Under the pieces are notes generated by a model. That model had not been told where the DNA came from and ran no database searches. It saw nothing but the letters and a program-made list of their open reading frames with translations. Shown here one piece after another: positions 1-5,204 of a stretch of DNA of 5,204 bases. Where the stretch lies: positions 1 through 5,204 of the forward strand of contig DPWF01000173.1 of the NCBI GenBank assembly GCA_003526435.1. Reading direction: 5' to 3'. How positions within the stretch are numbered: the stretch's first letter is position 1; each line of letters opens with the position of its first letter. The DNA comes from Chitinophagaceae bacterium. Lineage in GTDB: Bacteria > Bacteroidota > Bacteroidia > Chitinophagales > Chitinophagaceae. The translations under genes were made by a program, and so were the position numbers.

Positions 1-456
1 CATTTCTTCATATGGCATTTCATCGTAATAACGCAGGTTGAAAACAACCCGCTGTTTTTCCGGCAACTGCTGAATGGCCAACTGTAATTTCCATTCCAAC
101 TGGTTACCATCAAAATTACTGTCTGCTTTTACTTTATTGGCCAATCCTTCCCCAACTTCATCCATACTTACCGACGACCGGCGTTTTTGCTGTTCAATAA
201 AACTCAGGCATTCGTTGGTGGCTATCCGGTACATCCAGGTATATAAACGACTGTCTTCCCTGAAATTTTCCAGTCCCTTCCACACTTTGATAAACATATT
301 CTGCAGCACATCATTTGCATCATCATGATCTACCACCAGTCTACGAATATGCCAGTATAGTTTCTCCTGGTACTTTTTAATGATCGCGGTGAAACCCTGT
401 TCTTTTGTAGCAGGCTGGCGGAACTGATTCAATAATACCTGGTCGTCTAAATGCAT
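1..456 (-). CDS. ECF-type RNA polymerase sigma factor (sigma-70 family), C-terminus cut off by window edge
   Basis: This encodes an alternative sigma factor that would direct core RNA polymerase to a specific promoter set. The frame opens with ATG at 456-454 (MHLDDQVLLNQF) and runs without a stop for 152 codons to position 1, so the 3' end is missing. Sigma region 2 spans about residues 22-93: the core-binding part reads DDANDVLQNMFIKVWKGL, followed by the -10-recognition segment with SRLYTWMYRIATNECLSFI. A short linker (about 94-120) leads into the start of region 4 (about 123-152), where LQLAIQQLPEKQRVVFNLRY is the usual opening of region 4.1. Only the end of the helix-turn-helix, about 30-40 residues, should be missing. 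Regions 1.2 and 3 are absent, which defines the ECF group. No Shine-Dalgarno sequence precedes the ATG, as is common in Bacteroidota. The gene is divergent from ppc. An anti-sigma gene often follows such genes but would lie outside the window. Target promoters cannot be told from sequence. Confidence 0.93.
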   Translation of the reverse strand, partial: MHLDDQVLLNQFRQPATKEQGFTAIIKKYQEKLYWHIRRLVVDHDDANDVLQNMFIKVWKGLENFREDSRLYTWMYRIATNECLSFIEQQKRRSSVSMDEVGEGLANKVKADSNFDGNQLEWKLQLAIQQLPEKQRVVFNLRYYDEMPYEEM

Positions 457-472
457 GCAGGGTTATTTTACT

Positions 473-504
473 CGAATATAATGGCCAATGGGTGTTAGAC
501 CAAA
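473..504 (-). promoter_or_regulatory. Candidate Bacteroidota-type promoter for the ECF sigma gene
   Basis: Read on the minus strand, TTTG (504-501) is followed after 20 bases by TATATTCG (480-473). Bacteroidota primary-sigma promoters have TTTG near -33 and TAnnTTTG near -7, with a spacer of roughly 17-23 bases, so this pair matches the first box fully and five of six fixed bases of the second. Transcription would begin about 5-8 bases further on, leaving a leader of roughly 10 bases before the ATG at 456. The -33 box falls inside the inverted repeat at 502-521. The call rests on consensus matching alone; short AT-rich matches arise by chance. Confidence 0.4.
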
Positions 505-521
505 CCTTATACAAAAGGTTT
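502..521. repeat. Inverted repeat AAACCTT-N6-AAGGTTT, possible operator
   Basis: Two perfect 7-base arms (502-508 and 515-521) flank a 6-base AT-rich spacer. One arm overlaps the proposed -33 TTTG of the sigma-gene promoter, a position suited to a repressor or activator site. It could also form a weak hairpin in an RNA, but no run of T follows that would suggest a terminator. The repeat is directly visible; its role as an operator is inference. Confidence 0.35.
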
Positions 522-536
522 AATACGCATAACGAA

Positions 537-554
537 CATTTGTTTAAACAATTG
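537..554. repeat. Near-perfect palindrome centred on TTGTTTAAACAA, possible operator between the sigma gene and ppc
   Basis: The central 12 bases (540-551) are a perfect palindrome, and it extends to 18 bases (537-554) with one mismatched pair (539/552). It lies midway in the divergent sigma/ppc intergenic region, about 75-90 bases upstream of the ppc ATG and about 80-100 bases upstream of the sigma ATG. Just downstream, TAATTTTC (556-563) matches five of six fixed bases of a -7 box pointing toward ppc, but no TTTG is suitably spaced upstream of it, so no ppc promoter is called. A contiguous palindrome of this kind would suit a dimeric DNA-binding protein; the function is inferred. Confidence 0.35.
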
Positions 555-629
555 ATAATTTTCATTAGTATAAATTGAATGATCCGTTAGTATAATCGGG
601 CAGAAATTGGTAAATTGTCAACGAAACCC

Positions 630-3215
630 ATGCCTTCCAATCATTATATCAACCAGTTCAGGCGAAATGTAACCGACAAATACACCATTTACAACAGCCT
701 GTTTGCAGCATTACCTTTTTCAGGTATTGCCAATGTTGGCGCGTTGTTACCTATTCTCTCTCAGTCGTGCCAGGATGAATACCAGGCCGGTAAAAATCCT
801 GTTCAGATCATCAACGATTTTTTTCAGCAGCACACAGAAGTACGCAGTGAAAAAGAGAAGCTTGATCGTCTTTTCAAATTTGTACAATACATAGAAAGAC
901 AGGTTGTACTATTTGATGCCATCGAAGATGCTGCATTCGATTCGGTTAACAATATACAGGGGCCCGGCAGCCTTAAAGCATTATACAATGAAGCCGTATT
1001 TGCAGGTAAAATACAGGCACTGAAAAACAAACTCAAAAAATTCAGGGTACGGGTAGTGCTTACAGCTCACCCAACACAGTTCTACCCGGGTAGTGTACTC
1101 GGCATTATACATGATATGAGTGAGTCGATCGCCAAAAATGATTTTCATACGATTAATGAGTACATACAACAGTTAGGTATCACACCTTTCTTCAACAAAA
1201 AACAACCCACCCCTTACGATGAAGCATTGAACCTGATGTGGTACCTGGAGAATATTCTTTATCATTCCATTGGCAATATTTATAACAGCATTGAACGAGA
1301 TATATTCGAACATGTCTTCGATAATGATAATCCCTTTATTGAATTGGGGTTTTGGCCGGGTGGCGACAGAGATGGCAACCCATTTGTAAATGCCGCAACA
1401 ACCATTAAAGTAGCCGAGGCCCTGAGAAGTGCCATTACTGTTTGCTATTACCGCGATATACGTAAACTAAAACGCAGACTGAGTTTTTCGGGTGTAGATA
1501 CGTTGATTCATGAACTGGAAGAAATACTCTATGAAAATGTATTCCGTCCAACTGAACAAAATAAAGTTCAGTTGACTGATCTGTTAACAAGATTGGAACA
1601 GATACGCGATCTGGTGATAGAAAAACACCATTCCCTGTTTTTACAAAGACTGAACAGCCTCATCCATAAAGTAAAAATTTTCGGTACTCATTTTGCCACC
1701 ATCGACATCCGGCAAGATAGCCGCATACATTCACAGGTATTACTCCATGTACATGAGACATTAAAACAAAAAACAGGTATTGGTATTTTGCCCGACGATT
1801 ATCTTTTGTTAGATGAAACGGAAAAGATGAATGTGCTGGCCAAACTAGAGCACAAAATTGATCCGTCTGCATTTGAAACAGGTATCACAAAAGACACACT
1901 TGAAAGTATTTATGCCATTCAAACAATACAGAAAAATAATGGTGAAGCTGGTTGTAACAGGTATGTAATCAGTAATTGCCAGAACGGTGTAAATGTGATG
2001 GAGGTTTATGCACTGTTCCGTCTTTGCGGATGGCAAGAAGAACAGATGCCGGTTGATATTGTTCCTTTGTTTGAAACCATCGATGATTTACAAGCGGCCG
2101 AACAGATCATGGATCGTTTATACCAGCATCCCGTATATGCTCATCACCTCGCAGGCAGAAAAATGCGGCAGACCATCATGCTAGGTTTTAGTGATGGTAC
2201 AAAAGATGGTGGTTACCTGCAGGCTAACTGGAGCATTTATACGGCTAAAGAAAACCTTACGGCTATTTCGCGCAAATACAATATAAAAGCCCGTTTTTTT
2301 GATGGTCGTGGCGGACCACCTTCACGTGGTGGTGGTAAAACCAATAAGTTTTACGCATCAATGGGTAGCAATATTGAAAATGAAGAGATACAGTTAACCA
2401 TTCAGGGACAAACCATTACTTCCAATTTTGGTACCATACAGTCATCGCAATATAATCTGGAGCAATTGCTGAGTGCCGGCATCAGCAATGAATTGTTTGC
2501 CGATACACGTATACAATTATCACAACACGACCGTTTTCTCATGGAAGAACTTGGTCGCATCAGCCATGAAACATACCAGCAGTTTAAGCAGCATCCACTT
2601 TTTCTCGCTTATATGCAGTTGTTCAGTCCGCTCAACTATTACAGTAAAAGTAATATTGCCAGCCGGCCCGCCAAAAGAGGGAGTGCGGGTGGTTTACGTT
2701 TTGAAGACCTGCGGGCCATTCCCTTTGTTGGTAGCTGGAGCCAGTTAAAACAGAATGTACCGGGTTTTTTCGGGGTAGGTACAGCCTTACAACAGATGAA
2801 AGAAAAAGGTTACTGGGAAGATATCAAAGCCATGTTCCGTAATGTATTGTTCTTCCGTACACTTGTAGACAACAGCATGATGAGTATGCTTAAATCATTT
2901 TTTCCGCTTACACAATATATCAAAGATGATCCCGAATATGGCCCGGTATGGCAACTCGTAAAAGATGAATTTGACCTCACTGAAAAACTGGTACTTGAAC
3001 TGGCAGATGCTTCCATTTTAATGGAAGATGATTTACCCGGCCGGGCTTCTATTCAGATGAGAGATAATATTGTACTCCCGCTTCTCACAATTCAGCAATA
3101 TGCATTACACCAGCTCAGAAAGCCCGTGATCACCGACAGTGAAAAAGAGGTTTACGAAAAACTCATAACAAGAAGTATGTTCGGCATCATCAACGCCGCC
3201 CGAAACTCGGCCTGA
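630..3215 (+). CDS. ppc: Phosphoenolpyruvate carboxylase (divergent Bacteroidota-like subtype)
   Basis: This cytosolic enzyme carboxylates PEP with bicarbonate to give oxaloacetate and phosphate, replenishing the TCA cycle. The 861 residues are close to the family's usual 880 or so. Numbering from the ATG at 630, recognisable motifs in order are TAHPTQFYPG (145-154, catalytic His147), FWPGGDRDGNP (241-251), DIRQDS (359-364), VPLFETIDDL (478-487, metal-ligand Glu482), MLGFSDGTKDGG (517-528, metal-ligand Asp522), FDGRGGPPSRGGG (557-569), SRPAKRG (678-684), and a C-terminal RNSA. Residues matching the E. coli aspartate-inhibition site (Lys773, Arg587, Arg832, Asn881) appear kept as Lys755, Arg566, Arg811 and Asn859, so feedback by aspartate is plausible. 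Several otherwise near-invariant positions differ: TAHPTQ for TAHPTE, FDGRGG for FHGRGG, WSQLK for WTQNR, and RNSA for RNTG. The frame also permits a TTG start at 615 (MSTKP, 866 aa); ATG is preferred because neither site has a Shine-Dalgarno sequence and ATG is the commoner codon. The gene appears monocistronic. Confidence 0.96.
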   Translation: MPSNHYINQFRRNVTDKYTIYNSLFAALPFSGIANVGALLPILSQSCQDEYQAGKNPVQIINDFFQQHTEVRSEKEKLDRLFKFVQYIERQVVLFDAIEDAAFDSVNNIQGPGSLKALYNEAVFAGKIQALKNKLKKFRVRVVLTAHPTQFYPGSVLGIIHDMSESIAKNDFHTINEYIQQLGITPFFNKKQPTPYDEALNLMWYLENILYHSIGNIYNSIERDIFEHVFDNDNPFIELGFWPGGDRDGNPFVNAATTIKVAEALRSAITVCYYRDIRKLKRRLSFSGVDTLIHELEEILYENVFRPTEQNKVQLTDLLTRLEQIRDLVIEKHHSLFLQRLNSLIHKVKIFGTHFATIDIRQDSRIHSQVLLHVHETLKQKTGIGILPDDYLLLDETEKMNVLAKLEHKIDPSAFETGITKDTLESIYAIQTIQKNNGEAGCNRYVISNCQNGVNVMEVYALFRLCGWQEEQMPVDIVPLFETIDDLQAAEQIMDRLYQHPVYAHHLAGRKMRQTIMLGFSDGTKDGGYLQANWSIYTAKENLTAISRKYNIKARFFDGRGGPPSRGGGKTNKFYASMGSNIENEEIQLTIQGQTITSNFGTIQSSQYNLEQLLSAGISNELFADTRIQLSQHDRFLMEELGRISHETYQQFKQHPLFLAYMQLFSPLNYYSKSNIASRPAKRGSAGGLRFEDLRAIPFVGSWSQLKQNVPGFFGVGTALQQMKEKGYWEDIKAMFRNVLFFRTLVDNSMMSMLKSFFPLTQYIKDDPEYGPVWQLVKDEFDLTEKLVLELADASILMEDDLPGRASIQMRDNIVLPLLTIQQYALHQLRKPVITDSEKEVYEKLITRSMFGIINAARNSA

Positions 3216-3234
3216 GATAATATTGAATATTGTG

Positions 3235-3855
3235 CTAGCTGTCTTTCCATCCCCATAAATGCAGACAGGCATAGGTTCTGTAAGGGCTCCAGGCCGCAGA
3301 TATTTTGAGCATCCGGGTTTTCATTTTCTTTTTATCGGCAGCACTGATTTTATAGAGTTTACACATGGCCTGCTGAATACCCAGGTCATCTACTGCAAAT
3401 ACATCTTCTCTGCAAAGGCTGAACATCAGCAACATTTCAACGGTCCATTTGCCCACACCTTTTATTTGTGTAAGCAACTCAATAATGTCTTCATTCTCCA
3501 TCTTCCGGAGTTTTGTATCTGTGATTTTATGATCGATACAGAATTGAGCAACATTCTGCACATATGTTACTTTGGCATTACTCAATCCAATGCCCCTTAA
3601 TGCCTCAAAGGGTGTATCGAGCACCTGTTGTGGTTTGGGTTCTTTGCCATTATATAACTGGAGGAAGCGATGAAAAATAACTTTTGCCACTTTAGTACTC
3701 AATTGCTGGCTCATGATACTGGCCATTAAACGCAAAGGGATATTTTTATGCAGCCTGAGTTCATGCTGCGAATCATTAAGAATGGTTGCAAGTTTGGGGT
3801 CCTTACGCAGGTGTTTCATGTATTCCATATAGGGAAGATAGATATTCAGTTTCAT
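3235..3855 (-). CDS. HhH-GPD DNA glycosylase, AlkA/Mag1-like (3-methyladenine DNA glycosylase II type)
   Basis: This is probably a base-excision-repair enzyme that removes alkylated purines such as 3-methyladenine, leaving an abasic site. The 206-residue length fits the short bacterial and yeast Mag1 forms; E. coli AlkA carries an extra N-terminal domain. IMSQQLSTKVAKVIFHRF (47-64) is the conserved QQ helix of this group, LRGIGLSNAKV (86-96) the next conserved turn, and the helix-hairpin-helix is IKGVGKWTVEMLLMF (131-145). VFAVDDLGIQQ (152-162) is the GPD region, where the second Asp (157) aligns with catalytic Asp238 of AlkA. The C-terminus has none of the clustered cysteines of the iron-sulfur loop in endonuclease III or MutY, which argues against those. 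The ATG at 3855 is the longest start; Met10 (3828) and Met13 (3819) are alternatives, the latter giving MKHLRKDPKLA. The stop lies 19 bp from the convergent ppc stop with no clear terminator between, and the start is 33 bp from divergent mnmD. Exact substrate range is not readable. Confidence 0.9.
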   Translation of the reverse strand: MKLNIYLPYMEYMKHLRKDPKLATILNDSQHELRLHKNIPLRLMASIMSQQLSTKVAKVIFHRFLQLYNGKEPKPQQVLDTPFEALRGIGLSNAKVTYVQNVAQFCIDHKITDTKLRKMENEDIIELLTQIKGVGKWTVEMLLMFSLCREDVFAVDDLGIQQAMCKLYKISAADKKKMKTRMLKISAAWSPYRTYACLHLWGWKDS

Positions 3856-3888
3856 TCGGAAAACTTACCTTGCTTTTGATTTTTCGAT

Positions 3889-4557
3889 ATGGAACGAGAG
3901 TTACAAATAACGGCCGACGGGTCTCATACCCTATCCATCCCATCCATGGAGGTAACCTATCACAGTAAACATGGTGCCATACAGGAAAGCAATCATGTTT
4001 TTATAGATGCCGGGTTAAAATATTATACCGGGTTGCATCCCGACCAGACGATACAGATCCTGGAAATAGGATTTGGTACCGGACTCAATTGCCTGCTTAC
4101 AGCTATATATGCAAGGGAACAAAAGCTGTCTATTCAGTATCACGGCATAGATGCCTTTCCTTTACTGACTGAGGAAGCCCGTTCATTGAACCATGGACAA
4201 CTGTTGAACAACAACGATTTGTTCCAACAGCTACATGCTTGTTCCTGGAATCAGCTCCATACTGTAGATACCTGCTTTCAATTACACAAACACCACACTT
4301 CACTCGAACTTTTTTCAGCAAACGGCTTATTCGATTGTGTTTATTATGATGCATTTGCTCCTTCTGCCCAGCCTGAATTATGGACCTCAACAATCTTCTC
4401 CCAATTGTTTTCCATGCTTGGTCCGGGTGGTATTCTGGTTACCTATTGCAGCAAAAGCGATGTTCGTCGCGCCATGCAGGCAGCCGGATTCAGGGTCACC
4501 AAAATACAGGGACCACATGGTAAAAGAGAAATGGTAAGAGCTTTTAAAGACGCTTAA
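3889..4557 (+). CDS. mnmD: tRNA 5-(aminomethyl)uridine(34) methyltransferase, stand-alone MnmD
   Basis: This is an S-adenosylmethionine-dependent methyltransferase of the MnmC N-terminal-domain family (DUF752, Methyltransf_30). It converts nm5(s2)U to mnm5(s2)U at wobble position 34 of certain tRNAs, aiding decoding. The N-terminal family signature is YHSKHGAIQESNHVFI (24-39). The SAM-binding loop is LEIGFGTGLN (58-67), an acidic residue follows strand 2 (HGIDAFPL, Asp88), and the family active-site motif is YDAFAPSAQPELW (153-165). The C-terminus is also typical: GPGGILVTYCSKSDVRRAM (178-196), AAGFRV and GKREM (211-215). At 222 residues it holds only the methyltransferase half; the FAD-dependent oxidase half of E. 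coli MnmC is absent and does not follow in the window. An in-frame TGA at 3877-3879 bounds the start, so ATG 3889 is well supported despite lacking a Shine-Dalgarno sequence. The next gene starts 29 bp after its stop. Confidence 0.93.
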   Translation: MERELQITADGSHTLSIPSMEVTYHSKHGAIQESNHVFIDAGLKYYTGLHPDQTIQILEIGFGTGLNCLLTAIYAREQKLSIQYHGIDAFPLLTEEARSLNHGQLLNNNDLFQQLHACSWNQLHTVDTCFQLHKHHTSLELFSANGLFDCVYYDAFAPSAQPELWTSTIFSQLFSMLGPGGILVTYCSKSDVRRAMQAAGFRVTKIQGPHGKREMVRAFKDA

Positions 4558-4586
4558 ATTTCAGTAGCTTTCTGAAAATTAGCAAT

Positions 4587-5009
4587 ATGAAATGGTTCTT
4601 TGTTTTCTTATGTATGGGTCTTTTTCAAATTACTATGGCGCAAACCGGTGATGAAAAAATCATCCGTGATTTACTGGAGCGGCAAACCCGCGACTGGAAC
4701 CGTGGCGATATTGATGCTTTCATGCATGGTTACTGGGAAAATGACAGCCTCATGTTTGTTGGAAAAAATGGTGCTACTTATGGTTACCAGAAAACACTAA
4801 ACAATTATAAAAAAAATTATCCTGATACTGCTACAATGGGAAAACTCAGGTTTAATATTCTCGAGGTACGCAAACTCGCTGCTGATCATTATTTTGTTCT
4901 GGGTAAATGGATGCTTACAAGAAGTATTGGTGACCTGAGTGGACATTATACCCTTCTGCTGAGGAAAATAAAGGGTAAGTGGACCATTGTTGCAGATCAC
5001 AGCAGTTAG
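4587..5009 (+). CDS. Small exported SnoaL/DUF4440-like protein (NTF2-like fold)
   Basis: The 140-residue product starts with a typical Sec signal peptide: Lys2, a hydrophobic core (FFVFLCMGLFQI), and a likely signal peptidase I cut after Ala18 (TMA|QT). The cysteine at 9 sits inside the hydrophobic core with no lipobox near the cleavage site, so a lipoprotein is unlikely and a periplasmic location is expected. The mature part resembles the DUF4440/SnoaL-like branch of the NTF2 superfamily: an amphipathic helix IIRDLLERQTRDWNRGDIDA (25-44) with the typical 'W-N-x-GD-x-D-A-F' pattern, YWENDSLMFVG (49-59), a YGYQKTLNNYKKNYPD segment (65-80), and the closing strands HYTLLLRKIKGKWTIVADHS (120-139). 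NTF2-like proteins form cone-shaped small-molecule-binding or structural domains, and many lack known function, so no activity is assigned. The gene is 29 bp downstream of mnmD on the same strand and may share its transcript. A run of eight A lies within the gene (4809-4816). Confidence 0.82.
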   Translation: MKWFFVFLCMGLFQITMAQTGDEKIIRDLLERQTRDWNRGDIDAFMHGYWENDSLMFVGKNGATYGYQKTLNNYKKNYPDTATMGKLRFNILEVRKLAADHYFVLGKWMLTRSIGDLSGHYTLLLRKIKGKWTIVADHSS

Positions 5010-5057
5010 GCTTTGTAATATTTCAAGTATTTCACAGACTCATATAAAAACAGTTGT

Positions 5058-5204
5058 ATGGCACTCATTATCATTGGTATCATTGTGTTGATTATTGGTA
5101 TCGTCCTCAAAAAACAGGAACGTGAAGAAATACGGAAACTGGCCATTGGTGTGCGGATTCTGGCATTCATTATCATCATCGTGGGTTTTCTTACATCCTG
5201 TATC
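5058..5204 (+). CDS. N-terminus of a membrane protein, possibly SPFH/prohibitin-like (cut by window edge)
   Basis: An ATG at 5058 opens a frame that stays open for 49 codons to the window edge. It begins MALIIIGIIVLIIGIVLKKQ and continues with a charged stretch (KKQEREEIRK, 18-27) and a second hydrophobic segment (ILAFIIIIVGFLTSCI, 34-49). This gives two apparent transmembrane helices with a short charged loop between. The pattern resembles the start of some Bacteroidota SPFH/band-7 (prohibitin-like) proteins, in which such a segment is followed by the SPFH domain, but none of that domain is inside the window, so the family is only a guess. A small two-helix membrane protein is equally possible. 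The gap from the preceding stop is 48 bp. No Shine-Dalgarno sequence is seen. That the frame codes for protein is supported by the clear membrane-segment pattern and same-strand context. Confidence 0.6.
   Translation, partial: MALIIIGIIVLIIGIVLKKQEREEIRKLAIGVRILAFIIIIVGFLTSCI

Noticed and set aside
74..328. Plus-strand open frame of 84 codons near the left edge
   Set aside because: It lies wholly antisense to the sigma factor, whose minus-strand frame has clear region 2 motifs. The plus-strand peptide shows no recognisable domain.
377..565. Minus-strand 62-codon frame crossing the sigma start
   Set aside because: It overlaps the sigma gene in another frame and has no family features; most likely a chance frame through the intergenic region.
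2473..2748. 91-codon frame inside ppc on the same strand
   Set aside because: It is a frame-shifted shadow of ppc, which is intact and motif-rich throughout this stretch.
3216..3234. Possible bidirectional terminator between ppc and the convergent glycosylase gene
   Set aside because: The spacer has two copies of AATATT separated by one base, which cannot form a sound hairpin loop, and there is no GC-rich stem or T run.
3259..3600. 113-codon plus-strand frame antisense to the DNA glycosylase
   Set aside because: The minus-strand frame carries the HhH and GPD motifs; the antisense peptide has no recognisable pattern.
4559..4577. Small inverted repeat TTTCAG-N7-CTGAAA between mnmD and the next gene
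   Set aside because: The stem is only six weak base pairs with no following T run. It is too short to call a terminator and may be chance in AT-rich spacer DNA.
5067..5110. Repeated ATTGGTATC / ATTATTGGTATC units at the start of the right-hand gene
   Set aside because: They encode repeated Ile-Gly-Ile in a transmembrane helix; low-complexity membrane coding explains the similarity.
1..5204. CRISPR array, insertion sequence, tRNA/rRNA gene, prophage or toxin-antitoxin and defence module
   Set aside because: No spaced direct repeats, transposase motifs, terminal inverted repeats, tRNA-like cloverleaf or defence-protein motifs were seen; the window is almost filled by ordinary chromosomal genes.

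Overview
The window looks like chromosomal housekeeping DNA from a member of the Bacteroidota, most likely close to Chitinophagaceae/Sphingobacteriales. The reasons are moderate GC content, AT-rich leaders with no Shine-Dalgarno sequence ahead of any gene, a promoter resembling the Bacteroidota TTTG / TAnnTTTG type, and the protein subtypes present. The assignment is inference from sequence character, not a database match.

Layout. Positions 1-456 (minus) hold the N-terminal 152 codons of an ECF RNA polymerase sigma factor; its C-terminus lies off the left edge. A divergent intergenic region (457-629) carries two inverted repeats and a plausible sigma-gene promoter. Positions 630-3215 (plus) encode a complete phosphoenolpyruvate carboxylase of a divergent subtype. 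Converging on it with a 19-bp gap is a minus-strand helix-hairpin-helix DNA glycosylase of the AlkA/Mag1 type (3235-3855). A 33-bp spacer then separates that gene from the divergent mnmD (3889-4557), a stand-alone tRNA wobble-uridine methyltransferase. On the same strand follow a small exported SnoaL/DUF4440-like (NTF2-fold) protein (4587-5009) and the first 49 codons of a membrane protein that may be SPFH/prohibitin-like (5058 to the right edge).

Functionally the genes are a mixture: transcription control, anaplerotic carbon fixation (PEP + bicarbonate to oxaloacetate), DNA alkylation repair, tRNA modification and cell-envelope proteins. The three plus-strand genes from 3889 have short gaps (29 and 48 bp) and could share a transcript, but nothing visible ties them to one pathway.

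I found no CRISPR array, mobile element, tRNA/rRNA gene, or convincing undescribed multi-gene system. The items most worth a second look are the substituted active-site motifs of the PEP carboxylase and the inverted repeats in the sigma/ppc intergenic region.
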